64,000 nucleotides of DNA from assembly GCF_001758195.1 (NCBI RefSeq), contig NZ_MASR01000001.1:372001-436000 (forward strand). The letters run 5' to 3'. The position numbers and the translations under genes are program-made. Below, piece by piece: positions 17,917-26,350 of this stretch; positions within the stretch are counted from its first letter, which is position 1; every line of letters begins with the position of its first letter. The notes beneath the pieces were generated by a model. That model was not told the origin of the DNA and made no database searches. It worked only from the letters and a program-made list of their open reading frames with translations. The DNA is from Pseudohongiella acticola (GTDB lineage Bacteria; Pseudomonadota; Gammaproteobacteria; Pseudomonadales; Pseudohongiellaceae).

Positions 17917-18455
17917 GAACCTGCCTCGGCCTGCACGGCATCAATAACGGGCAAAATTTCCTCGTCCCATGACTGATAATCAATCACACCGATATGTTTG
18001 TATCGAATGACACCCTGTGCATCAACAATGAAGGTCTCAGGTGCACCATAAACACCCAGGTCAATACCATAGCGCCCGGTGTCATCAATAATGCTCAGCG
18101 TGAACGGGTTGCCATTATCGTCCAGCCACTCGCGGGCAGCAGCGTCTGTATCTTTATAGTTCACACCGATAATGGGAATGACATCTGCTTCCTTGGCTGC
18201 CATGAAAATCGGGTTCTCCTGCAGACATGGCAGACAGTAACTACCCCATATATTAAGGATGAACGGTTCATCAGGCAGGTCCTGCACAGACAGCAGCTGA
18301 TCGCCTGTTTCCAGCGCTCTGAGCTCGAACTCGGGCAAGGGTCGGTCCAGCAGCATCGATGGCAATGTGCGCGAATCAAGGTACAACCCCCGCCACATCA
18401 GCACTGCCAGCGCAGCAAACCCAATCACGGGCAGATACAACTTCAGGTTCTTCAT
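17913..18455 (-). CDS. ccmG: Thiol:disulfide interchange protein CcmG/DsbE
   Basis: Membrane-anchored periplasmic thioredoxin-like protein in cytochrome c maturation. It has an N-terminal anchor (about residues 6-24), the active site as WGSYCLPC, a variant of the common WxxWCxxC with tyrosine before the first cysteine, and a cis-proline region in GVYGAPETFIVD. The acidic GxxxG groove region expected of CcmG is present. Length 180 is normal. Four-base overlaps with ccmF and ccmH show tight coupling. Confidence 0.95.
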   Translation of the reverse strand: MKNLKLYLPVIGFAALAVLMWRGLYLDSRTLPSMLLDRPLPEFELRALETGDQLLSVQDLPDEPFILNIWGSYCLPCLQENPIFMAAKEADVIPIIGVNYKDTDAAAREWLDDNGNPFTLSIIDDTGRYGIDLGVYGAPETFIVDAQGVIRYKHIGVIDYQSWDEEILPVIDAVQAEAGS

Positions 18456-20488
18456 GACGTCAACTCCCCGCCATGCTGTGTCGGTGCCGGGTCAGATGCA
18501 GTTCCATGAGAAGTCCCATCAGGACCGACACTGACTGCTTCCCCGCGCCGGACTTTGTAACGTCGATAACGTTTGTCGGTGACCGCGAGAATACCACCCA
18601 GAGCGATGAATAATGTTCCTATCCAGATCCAGCGTACAAAAGGTTTTACATACAGACTCATGGTCCAGGCACCACTGGCGCGTGGGTCCCCCAGAGACAC
18701 AAACAGGTCACGGAAGAATCGACCGTCTATTCCCATCTGCGTGGTGGGTGTGCCACTGGCCGTGTACAGACGCTTCTGCGGATACAGATCAAGCATGTAA
18801 GTATCGCCACGAATCACCGTGATGGATGCTTCGTCAGCAATAAAATTGGGACCTTGAACCGGCTCGGTGCCGTTAAAAACAAAGGTGTAGTTGCCCAGTT
18901 CCGCGCTCTGCCCTGGCTGCAGCAACACGCTGCGTTCGATACTGTAAATACTGGTCAGACAGGCGCCGGCCATGGTCATGACAAAACCGAAATGCGCCAG
19001 TTGCATGCCCCAGTAGCTTAGCGACAAACTCTTGAGTCCGGCCAGCCGGGTTGCCTTGTTGCCGGATTTACTCCAGAGATCCCTGAACATGGCAAACATC
19101 ACCCATAAGGCCAGCACTACGGTGCCGATGGCAGCCAGTGGTACTTCCAGTGTCAACACAACTGGAATGGCGACGCCCAGTGTCAGCGCAGCAATCAGTA
19201 CCTTCATCAACTGTTGTCGCAAATAACTGGCCGATGTTTTTTTCCATCGGCTGATGGGGCCAATGCCCATCAACACCACCAGAATTCCCATCAGCGGAAC
19301 AAAAATTGTATTGAAGTACGGTGGTCCGACAGAAATAAGGTCACCACCGGTGGCGGCCTGATAGACGATGGGGTACAACGTGCCCAGCAGTATCGCAGCA
19401 CTGGCCACAACCAGAATCATATTATTGGCCAGCAGGAAAACTTCTCTGGACCAGGAACCAAAACCGAATTCGCTTTTGAGTGCCGGGGCCCGCATCGCAT
19501 ACAGCAATAACGAACCACCAATTATCAGACCCAGGAAACCCAGAATATAAACACCGCGGGTCGGGTCAGTAGCAAATGCATGCACCGACGTCAGCAACCC
19601 CGAACGCGTAATGAACGTGCCCAGCAGACTGGATGCAAATGCCATGATGGCCAGCAGCACTGTCCAGCTTTTAAACACACCGCGCTTTTCGGTCGCCGCC
19701 AGCGAGTGAATCATGGCGGCCCCCAGCAACCAGGTAATCAGTGGTGGATTCTCTACCGGATCCCAGGCCCACCAACCGCCCCAGCCCAATTCGTAATACG
19801 CCCACCAGGAACCCAGAGACAGACCGAGCGTCAGAATCGCCCATGCCGCATTGGCCCAGGGCCGACACCAGCGCGCCCATGCTGCATCCAGACGACCGCT
19901 GATCAGCGCCGCAATGGCAAAGGCAAACACGACGGAGAAACCGACATAACCCATGTAGAGCGATGGCGGATGAATGATGAAGGCAAAATCCTGCAGCGCC
20001 GCATTCAGGTCAGCTCCATCAGCGGGAGCCAGTGGCAACACCCGGTCAAACGGGTTCGAAGTCGCCAGCATGAACAGGGTATAACCGACACAGATAAGGC
20101 CCATGATGGACAGCACACGGGCAACAAAATCGTCGGGCATGGCCTTGCTGAACACTGTGACCGCCAGCATCCACGCCGACAACATCCAGGTCCAGAACAG
20201 GAAAGATCCTTCATGACCACCCCAGACTGCGGTAATCTTGTACTGTATGGGCAATGCCGAGTTGGAGTGATTGGCGACAAATGCCACAGAAAAGTCATCG
20301 GTGACAAAACTGTAACCAAGAATCAGCAGGCTGATAGAGAGAAACACAAAAATGCCGGCAGTGAGCGGGCGCGCCAGTTTCATCCACAGCAGGTTGTCGC
20401 GTGCAGCACCAATCATCGGAATCACGCCCAGAATGATGCTCAGGCAGAATGCCAGTATCAGGGAGAAATTACCGAGTTCAGGAATCAT
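18452..20488 (-). CDS. ccmF: Heme lyase subunit CcmF
   Basis: Large polytopic membrane protein that attaches heme to apocytochrome c, receiving it from CcmE. Of 678 residues, the tryptophan-rich WWD motif is clear in ELGWGGWWAWDPVENPPL, flanked by the conserved histidine segments such as WGGHEGSFLFW and FIIHPPSLYMGYVGF. Around 15 membrane helices and a late periplasmic domain (about 540-625) are seen, as expected. It overlaps ccmE and ccmG by four bases each. Confidence 0.97.
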   Translation of the reverse strand: MIPELGNFSLILAFCLSIILGVIPMIGAARDNLLWMKLARPLTAGIFVFLSISLLILGYSFVTDDFSVAFVANHSNSALPIQYKITAVWGGHEGSFLFWTWMLSAWMLAVTVFSKAMPDDFVARVLSIMGLICVGYTLFMLATSNPFDRVLPLAPADGADLNAALQDFAFIIHPPSLYMGYVGFSVVFAFAIAALISGRLDAAWARWCRPWANAAWAILTLGLSLGSWWAYYELGWGGWWAWDPVENPPLITWLLGAAMIHSLAATEKRGVFKSWTVLLAIMAFASSLLGTFITRSGLLTSVHAFATDPTRGVYILGFLGLIIGGSLLLYAMRAPALKSEFGFGSWSREVFLLANNMILVVASAAILLGTLYPIVYQAATGGDLISVGPPYFNTIFVPLMGILVVLMGIGPISRWKKTSASYLRQQLMKVLIAALTLGVAIPVVLTLEVPLAAIGTVVLALWVMFAMFRDLWSKSGNKATRLAGLKSLSLSYWGMQLAHFGFVMTMAGACLTSIYSIERSVLLQPGQSAELGNYTFVFNGTEPVQGPNFIADEASITVIRGDTYMLDLYPQKRLYTASGTPTTQMGIDGRFFRDLFVSLGDPRASGAWTMSLYVKPFVRWIWIGTLFIALGGILAVTDKRYRRYKVRRGEAVSVGPDGTSHGTASDPAPTQHGGELTS

Positions 20489-20961
20489 TGATAGCTCCCC
20501 TGACCCTGCGCTGGCGCCTGACCCATGACCCGTTCCCGCTCTGCCGCGTCCATCGCAGCTTTGACTTCGACAGACATGTAGTTTTCATCGTGACGAGCCA
20601 GCACACGCGACGCAACAAACTGCCCTTCGGGTGTGACGCTGCCTTCAGCAACAATACCCTGCCCTTCACGGAACAGGTCCGGCAAAATACCGTTGTATTG
20701 CACATCAACATCGTTGGCATAATCCGTGGCTACAAAATTGACCTGCAACTGCTCTTCGCTGTGCAGAATGGAACCTTCCTTGACCATGCCACCTATGCGG
20801 ATTCGTTGCCCCGGTGCCACTTCACCTGCGGCAATCTGTGTCGGCGTATAAAAAAGATCTATGTTTGAGCTGAGTGCGTACAGCGACAGACCGATGGCCA
20901 CGCTCAGGCCAGCCGCGATGAACAGGATGATACCCAGGGTTTTTTTGCGATGCGCTTTCAT
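20485..20961 (-). CDS. ccmE: Heme chaperone CcmE
   Basis: Periplasmic heme chaperone that binds heme covalently and delivers it to CcmF. The 158-residue product has one N-terminal anchor helix (about 9-28), a beta-barrel (OB-fold) domain with RIGGMVKEGSI, and the heme-binding histidine in LARHDENYMS; the tyrosine of the H-D-E-N-Y motif is also conserved. The C-terminal tail is charged and flexible. Confidence 0.96.
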   Translation of the reverse strand: MKAHRKKTLGIILFIAAGLSVAIGLSLYALSSNIDLFYTPTQIAAGEVAPGQRIRIGGMVKEGSILHSEEQLQVNFVATDYANDVDVQYNGILPDLFREGQGIVAEGSVTPEGQFVASRVLARHDENYMSVEVKAAMDAAERERVMGQAPAQGQGSYQ

Positions 20962-21191
20962 CCTTCACCTCTGCTATGGCTGTCTTTACGGCGGGCAGCC
21001 TGAACCGTCAACTCTGCGTCGCGTTGCGCGCGGCGCTTCTGCTCGCTTACAAACTGTTTGCGCTGTAGTCCCGGCAACAGCAGATTGTAACCCACAAAAA
21101 CCGCAAACAGCAGGTAAACCACCCACACGTGAAAGCTGTACGCGCCCATCTGGATGAATTCGCTAACGCTGGAAAACTGCAATGTTGGCAT
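20958..21191 (-). CDS. ccmD: Heme exporter subunit CcmD
   Basis: Small membrane protein needed to release holo-CcmE from the CcmABC complex. The product of 77 residues has one transmembrane helix (VWVVYLLFAVFVGYNLLL, about 23-40) preceded by the family's MGAYSFHVW segment and followed by a basic cytoplasmic tail. It overlaps ccmE by four bases. It is identified by position plus this pattern, as CcmD is poorly conserved. Confidence 0.92.
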   Translation of the reverse strand: MPTLQFSSVSEFIQMGAYSFHVWVVYLLFAVFVGYNLLLPGLQRKQFVSEQKRRAQRDAELTVQAARRKDSHSRGEG

Positions 21192-21250
21192 TTTGGTCCC
21201 CGACTCCCCGGATACAAGGTGAATAGCGAGCTGATTCGTCTAATTGCGCA

Positions 21251-21997
21251 TCAACCCTGGCTGCGTGCAACTAATTCGGTCACCCATTGCGACCGGCGCT
21301 CACGCTGCAGAATTTCATTGCGTGTGCGTAAAATAAGCGAAATCACAAACAGCAGATAAACCGCCGCAATCATGATCAAGAGCGGCACCCATATCTCCGG
21401 CGGATTCGGCGCGGTGGCGTCCATGGAGATTGTGCTGGCGGGCTGGTGTAAGGTGTTCCACCATTCCACCGAATATTTGATGATGGGCACATTGATGGCG
21501 CCGACAATAGCCAGCACAGCACAGGCTTTGGCTGCCGCATCGGTACTTTCAATAGCTGAACGCAGTGCTATCACGCCGACAAACAGGAAAAACTGGATCA
21601 GCATCGATGTTAATCTGGCATCCCAGGCCCACCAGGTGCCCCATATCGGCTCGCCCCAGATCGCCCCTGTGGCCAGCGCCAGGCCGGTAAACCAAAGCCC
21701 TATCGGCGCCACACATTTGGCGACCATGTCGGCCAGTTTCATTTTCCATACCAGCGTGATGGCACCAGCAATTGCCATCAGTGGAAAGCAGGCCAGAGAA
21801 ATACTGGCTACCGGTACATGCACGTACATGATCCGGATTGTATTCCCCTGCTGGTAATCTTCCGGCACAAACAAAAGCGCCCAGGTCAGGCCCACCAGCA
21901 TCAGCACCGCCATGGCGGCGTAGAGCCAGGGCAGCCACTTGCTGGACAATTCATAGAACCAGCGTGGAGACCCCAGTTTTGAAAACCATAACCACAT
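21251..21997 (-). CDS. ccmC: Heme exporter protein CcmC
   Basis: Membrane protein that loads heme onto CcmE. Of 248 residues with six predicted helices, it carries the WWD-type motif WGTWWAWDARLT and the flanking histidines in YVHVPVAS and WWNTLHQPAS that ligate heme. The gap of 161 bases before it, after ccmB, contains a possible promoter; 59 bases separate it from ccmD. Confidence 0.97.
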   Translation of the reverse strand: MWLWFSKLGSPRWFYELSSKWLPWLYAAMAVLMLVGLTWALLFVPEDYQQGNTIRIMYVHVPVASISLACFPLMAIAGAITLVWKMKLADMVAKCVAPIGLWFTGLALATGAIWGEPIWGTWWAWDARLTSMLIQFFLFVGVIALRSAIESTDAAAKACAVLAIVGAINVPIIKYSVEWWNTLHQPASTISMDATAPNPPEIWVPLLIMIAAVYLLFVISLILRTRNEILQRERRSQWVTELVARSQG

Positions 21998-22087
21998 AGT
22001 TGCCTGTTTCTCTTTCTGTATCGGTTAAACTGATTTTAAGGTTAGCGCGCACCTGCAAGAACTTACGCTAAGCCGCTGATTACTTGA

Positions 22088-22096
22088 CTATAACAC
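22088..22096 (-). promoter_or_regulatory. Extended -10 element upstream of ccmC
   Basis: On the minus strand the bases read TGTTATAGT, an extended -10 (TGnTATAAT) with one mismatch, about 90 bases before the ccmC start. There is no clear -35, which extended -10 promoters can lack. It would allow ccmCDEFGHI to be transcribed apart from ccmAB. Confidence 0.35.
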
Positions 22097-22158
22097 GCTG
22101 ATCTCGGCACCCCTGTTACGCTTTGTAACGCACCTGTAGCCAGCACCAGAAGCCATTC

Positions 22159-22860
22159 TTAACTGACACTGATCCGCAATGCAGCAGCTGACGCCAGCGG
22201 CGCAATACTCAGCGCGACCGCCAGGATCGCCCCCAGCAAGGCAAAATGACTGCCCACTGGCAGCCCGAACATGACATCGCTGACTGCTTTGGCGCCGATT
22301 ATAAGCACCGGCATCGTCAACGGCAAAACAATCACCGCCAGAATAAGGCCGCGGCTACCCAGGCCTACGGTCAGCGCCACGCCGATGGAGCCAAACAGGC
22401 TTAATACCGGTGTACCTATCAATAACGTCAGCACCAGCGTCCAGTAGGCCGATTCAGGCAGATAAAGCATGTACGCAAGTAACGGGGACAATACCACCAC
22501 AGGCAGACCACTGATCAGCCAGTGTGCGATATTCTTTGCCAGCACCAGAAAAAACAGGGGCTGTGGCGATAACAGCAACTGCTCCAGGGAACCGTCCTCA
22601 TAATCGGCCCGGTACAGGTTGTCCAGAGACAGCATGGAGGCCAGCAACGCGGACACCCAGACCACACCTGCGGCTATCCGGGTCAATTCCAGAGGGTCCG
22701 GGCTCACGCCAAGCGGAAACAGCGTCACCACGATCAGAAAAAACATGATCGGGTTAAGCAGGTCGTTGCGGCGTTTAAAGGCAACCAGCAGATCACGTCG
22801 TAGCGTCGCCAGAAACGCGCCCCAGGTGCTGACCTCGGGTGTTGTTGAAGAGGCGCTCAT
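22159..22860 (-). CDS. ccmB: Heme exporter permease CcmB
   Basis: Six-helix membrane subunit of the CcmABCD transporter-like complex that releases heme-loaded CcmE. Family landmarks in its 233 residues are the N-terminal LRRDLLVAFKRRNDLLNPIMFF, the FPLGVSPDP loop, and LDNLYRADYEDGSLEQLLLSP. The start overlaps the ccmA stop by four bases. Confidence 0.96.
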   Translation of the reverse strand: MSASSTTPEVSTWGAFLATLRRDLLVAFKRRNDLLNPIMFFLIVVTLFPLGVSPDPLELTRIAAGVVWVSALLASMLSLDNLYRADYEDGSLEQLLLSPQPLFFLVLAKNIAHWLISGLPVVVLSPLLAYMLYLPESAYWTLVLTLLIGTPVLSLFGSIGVALTVGLGSRGLILAVIVLPLTMPVLIIGAKAVSDVMFGLPVGSHFALLGAILAVALSIAPLASAAALRISVS

Positions 22861-23543
22861 GCCGGTTGCTCCACGCCGTCCAGGTTCAGACGTTCAACCG
22901 CGCAGGGAACATTAAGCCGATGGTGCGTAGTGACCAGCACAGCGCCGCCCTTGCCGACATGCTCGGAAAGCAGCTGTTCCAGCTCGCGAACGCCGTAAAC
23001 ATCCAGAGTTGTGAAGGGTTCATCGAGGATCCACAGCACCGCTGGACTGATCAACAGTCGGGCCAGAGATACCCGCTGATTCTGACCGGCCGACAGATTC
23101 CGGCATGGCACATCCTCATAGGCCTTGAGGCCAACCCTCGCCAGCGCGCTGTCAATACGACTGTCGTCCACCGGCGTGTGCAGGGAGGCGCTCCAGCGCA
23201 GATTTTCACGAGGCGTCAGAATCCGGTTCACACCGACGCGGTGCCCAATATAAAGCAGCGAAGCCAGAAAGGTCTCGCGTTGTTCGCGAACCGGCTCGCC
23301 GCACCACAGGATATTGCCTTGGTAACTGTCATTGAGGCCACAGATGATACGCAGCAACGTGGTTTTGCCACTGCCATTGCTGCCCAGCACCTGCAACAGT
23401 TGTCCGGCTTGCAGGGAAAAGTTCAAATCCGAAAAAAGCACCCGCTCGTCACGCTCACAGAACAACGACTGTACCTGTAACAGTGAGTCTGTACCCGACT
23501 GCAGGTCGGTTTCGGTCGAAATCAGGGGTTCATCAGGGGTCAT
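22857..23543 (-). CDS. ccmA: Heme exporter ATP-binding protein CcmA
   Basis: ABC ATPase of the CcmABCD complex. The 228-residue product has Walker A GSNGSGKTTLLR, the signature NLSAGQNQRVSLARLL, Walker B LWILDEPFTTLD and the H-loop in VTTHH. The signature LSAGQ (rather than LSGGQ) is usual for CcmA. About 25 N-terminal residues precede the ABC domain. It starts the ccm run, 93 bases after the DUF2802 gene. Confidence 0.96.
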   Translation of the reverse strand: MTPDEPLISTETDLQSGTDSLLQVQSLFCERDERVLFSDLNFSLQAGQLLQVLGSNGSGKTTLLRIICGLNDSYQGNILWCGEPVREQRETFLASLLYIGHRVGVNRILTPRENLRWSASLHTPVDDSRIDSALARVGLKAYEDVPCRNLSAGQNQRVSLARLLISPAVLWILDEPFTTLDVYGVRELEQLLSEHVGKGGAVLVTTHHRLNVPCAVERLNLDGVEQPA

Positions 23544-23591
23544 AAGGCGAGTGATATGGCGATAGTTCTCGGCGGCTGCAATGAAGCCTCG

Positions 23592-23597
23592 ATTATA
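23592..23597 (-). promoter_or_regulatory. -10 element upstream of ccmA
   Basis: A perfect TATAAT on the minus strand lies about 50 bases before the ccmA start, in the 93-base gap after the DUF2802 gene. The -35 region is poor. It suggests a start point for the ccm genes independent of the chemotaxis genes upstream. Confidence 0.45.
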
Positions 23598-23636
23598 ACC
23601 ACAAAATCGCAGGAAATCTTGTTACCGGAGACTGAA

Positions 23637-24056
23637 TCAGGCAGGTTTGCCAACACCCCGGGCCGCCATCAGCGACACCAGTTTAGCTTCAGCCTGGGAC
23701 AGCCCGCAGGTTTTTACCAGATCCTCTGGGGCTGCGCCCATCTGAATCAGTTTGCTTGCCTGGTCGTAGGTCAGACTGCCCGCATCCTTGTTTTCCAGCT
23801 CCTGCTGTCGCCTGGCAGTCAGCGTCACCCGCTGCTCCAGGCTGTGCATGCTCTGGCCCAGCTTTACCACAGCGCCACCATTGGCGCGCATCAATGCTTC
23901 CTGACGCGTAGAGACTTCCGTCAACGCCTGATTCAATCGATTGACTTTACGCATGTTGACGATCTGCAAGGCGCCCAGGGTCAGGCCAAAACCAGCAATC
24001 AGGACCAGTGTCAGTGCCGTGCTTAAGGTCATCAACATCATCAAGCTCCAATTCAT
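23637..24056 (-). CDS. DUF2802 protein
   Basis: Protein of 139 residues with an N-terminal membrane anchor (about 6-30), a coiled-coil middle (about 38-90, with regularly spaced Leu/Val) and a C-terminal helix-turn-helix-like part, YDQASKLIQMGAAPEDLVKTCGLSQAEAKLV. It matches the DUF2802 proteins found beside cheW in Pseudomonas-like flagellar clusters. The function is unknown. Six bases separate it from cheW, so it is very likely co-transcribed. Confidence 0.85.
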   Translation of the reverse strand: MNWSLMMLMTLSTALTLVLIAGFGLTLGALQIVNMRKVNRLNQALTEVSTRQEALMRANGGAVVKLGQSMHSLEQRVTLTARRQQELENKDAGSLTYDQASKLIQMGAAPEDLVKTCGLSQAEAKLVSLMAARGVGKPA

Positions 24057-24062
24057 TCCAGA

Positions 24063-24536
24063 TCAATTATCGAGTTCGGCCAGTTCTTCTTCACTGAGCA
24101 GTTTGTCCAGCTCCACCAGGATCAGGAGCTGATCGTCGCGATGACAGACCCCCTGTATAAAACGAGCCGAATCGTCTTTATTTACTTGTGGCGGTGTTTC
24201 GATCTCGGAACGCTTCAGGTAAACCACCTCAGCCACACTGTCGACCACAATGCCAATAATATGCTGTCCAATTTCTATGATGACGATACGGGTATTGTCA
24301 TCTGGCTCACGGTCCGGCAAGCCAAAACGGCACCGGGTATTGATAACCGATATCACCGTGCCACGAATATTGATAATGCCCATGACATAGGAAGGCGCAC
24401 CAGGAACCGGCGCAATATCCTGAAATTTAAGCACTTCTTTGACGACCATGACATCAACGCCGTAGGTCTCATTCTCCAGTTGGAACGTTACCCACTGCAG
24501 TACCTGATCGTTATCCTGTTTCTTGACTTCGCCCAT
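24063..24536 (-). CDS. cheW: Chemotaxis coupling protein CheW
   Basis: Adaptor linking chemoreceptors to CheA. The single CheW domain of 157 residues includes QWVTFQLENETYGVDVMVVKEVL, VMGIINIRGTVISVINTRCRFGLP and IGIVVDSVAEVVYL, the two five-stranded barrels. A near-consensus sigma-54 element lies about 90 bases upstream. In the conserved arginine position INIRGTV the residue is kept, so receptor and kinase binding should be intact. Confidence 0.96.
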   Translation of the reverse strand: MGEVKKQDNDQVLQWVTFQLENETYGVDVMVVKEVLKFQDIAPVPGAPSYVMGIINIRGTVISVINTRCRFGLPDREPDDNTRIVIIEIGQHIIGIVVDSVAEVVYLKRSEIETPPQVNKDDSARFIQGVCHRDDQLLILVELDKLLSEEELAELDN

Positions 24537-24623
24537 GGGCTTCCCCGTTATTAAATGTCTATTATGACAAGCGTCAATTTTCCAGCGCTTCAGAAGACCA
24601 CACAGACATCCGCAATATATAAT

Positions 24624-24638
24624 GCAGGTTCTGTGCCA
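24624..24638 (-). promoter_or_regulatory. Sigma-54 promoter candidate upstream of cheW
   Basis: The minus strand reads TGGCAC-N5-CTGC, nine of ten consensus positions with GG and GC ten bases apart. The predicted start is near 24613, giving a leader of about 77 bases for cheW-DUF2802. It lies in the 135-base gap after parP, where a new transcript is plausible. Confidence 0.5.
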
Positions 24639-24671
24639 TTGTTTTAGTCCAGACTCGGCGCGCCGCTTTGT

Positions 24672-25511
24672 TTAATCTTCCTTAAGCAGGTCCGCTTTAA
24701 TCTGCCGGGCCGTATCACTGGCATCCAGCATGCTTACCAGCACTTCCACATCCAGCAGCGCGCACAAACGTCCCAACACGGTACCTGCCAGCCAGGGTCG
24801 TTTACCCGAAGTCTTGCGCCACCGAATGTCCGCGGGCTGCAGATGAGCGGACTGATCTGCGTTGTTGACCGCCAATGCCCAATGACTGTCGCCCAGCACA
24901 ACAATGCTCTGGTACTCGATCTGTTGTTCTGCGTCTACCCGTTCAGGCATGACAAAGCGCGCAGTATCGACCACCCGTATGGTTTTGCCGTTCCAGCGGA
25001 TCAGCCCCATAAACCAGTCGGCCTGCGCTACCATGGGCTGCAGCTTGTCTGCCAGGGGCATTATCCCGCCCAGTTCGTGCAGGGGCGCCGCCAGCTTCAG
25101 TCCCACCACATCAAATAACAGACTGGCAAAGGGTTTCTCGGCCCAGGGCATAGACGCCCCAGCCGGCTCCTGCTCCTGCTCCTGGTTCGTGGTTGGTGTT
25201 TCTACCCGCGACAGGTCAAGCGTCTGCTCAGGGGCCGGTATCGCCAGCTCAGGTGCCAACTCGGGCTCCGGCGCCACAACCTGCTGTAGCACCGGACTGG
25301 CGACCGGGTCGGCCGACCATTCTTCAAGAGAGGTGGCCTCTGATACAGTCGCAGCCATCTGCGTTGACACAGCTTGTGACGGTGACGTCAGGTCTGGTTG
25401 TGGCTCTTCATCTGGCAGAACATTGCGCAGCAATACATCCAGATAATCCTGGACAACACCCTGTGATGCCGATTTCGAATGCGTTTGTGTCGACACCTGT
25501 TCGTTAACCAT
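24672..25511 (-). CDS. parP: CheW-domain protein ParP
   Basis: Partner of ParC in placing chemotaxis arrays at the pole. The 279-residue product has a long Pro/Glu/Ala-rich N-terminal half (about 1-125), likely disordered, and a C-terminal CheW-like domain (about 128-275: FASLLFDVVGLKLAAPLHELGG..). In Vibrio and Pseudomonas ParP uses this domain to insert into CheA/receptor arrays. The ATG at 25511 has GGAG nine bases upstream and overlaps the parC stop by eight bases; the TTG two codons earlier is less likely. Confidence 0.88.
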   Translation of the reverse strand: MVNEQVSTQTHSKSASQGVVQDYLDVLLRNVLPDEEPQPDLTSPSQAVSTQMAATVSEATSLEEWSADPVASPVLQQVVAPEPELAPELAIPAPEQTLDLSRVETPTTNQEQEQEPAGASMPWAEKPFASLLFDVVGLKLAAPLHELGGIMPLADKLQPMVAQADWFMGLIRWNGKTIRVVDTARFVMPERVDAEQQIEYQSIVVLGDSHWALAVNNADQSAHLQPADIRWRKTSGKRPWLAGTVLGRLCALLDVEVLVSMLDASDTARQIKADLLKED

Positions 25512-26316
25512 GGACAACTGCTCCTGTTGCGACCAGCGGCGCCTCTGATGTCGTTTTCAACAAAGTCTTCAACAACGAGCCATAGGCCTGAATACCGCGA
25601 CTGTCGGGGTCCAGCGCCAGTGGCGTGACGCCTTTGGCACTGGCATCGCGCAGTCGAGTATCAACCGGAATCGCCGAATTCCAGACATGCTCAGGCCAGG
25701 TTTTGCGCATGTGCCTGAAGCTGCTGACGCCAGCCTGGGTGCGCCGGTCAAACAGCGTCGGCACTAACAGGTAGGGCAAAGGATGTCGCCGGGAGCGATT
25801 GATCATTTGCAGTGTATTAAGCATGCGTTCAACACCTTTGATCGCGAGAAATTCTGTCTGTACTGGCACAATGACCTGTTCTGATGCGGCCAGCGCATTG
25901 ACCAGCAGCACGCCCAGTGTCGGTGGACTGTCTATCAGAACATGGTCAAATCGATCCCACAGACAGGTCAGCGCGCGCGAGACCGCCAGGCCCATGCCTT
26001 CCTGAGAAACTGCATTGCGCTCCATGGTCGCGAGCGCGGTATTTCCGGGCACCAGACTGAGACCCGACGCGTCAGTATCATGAATGCTGGCATCAAGCTG
26101 CGCTGGGTCCAGTTTGCCTGGCGGCGCAAACCAGTCAAAGCTGCTATGCGATGTGGATTCAGGCGAATGACCAAAATAGCTGCCCAGAGACGCCTGCGGA
26201 TCCAGATCAAGCATCAGCACCCGCTTGCCTTGCTGAGCCAACAGGCAGCCAAGGGCAACCGTGGTAGTCGTTTTACCAACGCCCCCTTTCTGATTGGCTA
26301 CTGACCAGACTCTCAT
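25504..26316 (-). CDS. parC: ParA-like ATPase ParC for chemotaxis array positioning
   Basis: ParA/MinD-type ATPase of 270 residues. Deviant Walker A is NQKGGVGKTTTTVAL at residues 8-22, switch regions are LMLDLDPQASLG and VLIDSPPTLG. Next to parP and cheW it corresponds to ParC of Vibrio and the ParA-like protein of the Pseudomonas che cluster, which recruits chemotaxis arrays to the cell pole. No parB gene is near, which argues against chromosome partitioning. Only 34 bases separate it from cheB, so the motCD genes found at this spot in Pseudomonas are missing. The symbol is that of the chemotaxis protein, not topoisomerase IV. Confidence 0.87.
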   Translation of the reverse strand: MRVWSVANQKGGVGKTTTTVALGCLLAQQGKRVLMLDLDPQASLGSYFGHSPESTSHSSFDWFAPPGKLDPAQLDASIHDTDASGLSLVPGNTALATMERNAVSQEGMGLAVSRALTCLWDRFDHVLIDSPPTLGVLLVNALAASEQVIVPVQTEFLAIKGVERMLNTLQMINRSRRHPLPYLLVPTLFDRRTQAGVSSFRHMRKTWPEHVWNSAIPVDTRLRDASAKGVTPLALDPDSRGIQAYGSLLKTLLKTTSEAPLVATGAVVHG

Positions 26317-26350
26317 GTCAACAGGCCTCGCTGCGTATGTTTATGCGCGT

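Noticed and set aside
19580-20491. 303-codon open frame on the plus strand opposite ccmF
   Set aside because: The product is rich in Arg, Gln and His with no domain pattern; it is the mirror of the well-conserved ccmF.
24656-24665. Perfect palindrome CGGCGCGCCG
   Set aside because: Too short, no loop, no U-run and no known operator; likely chance in GC-rich sequence.
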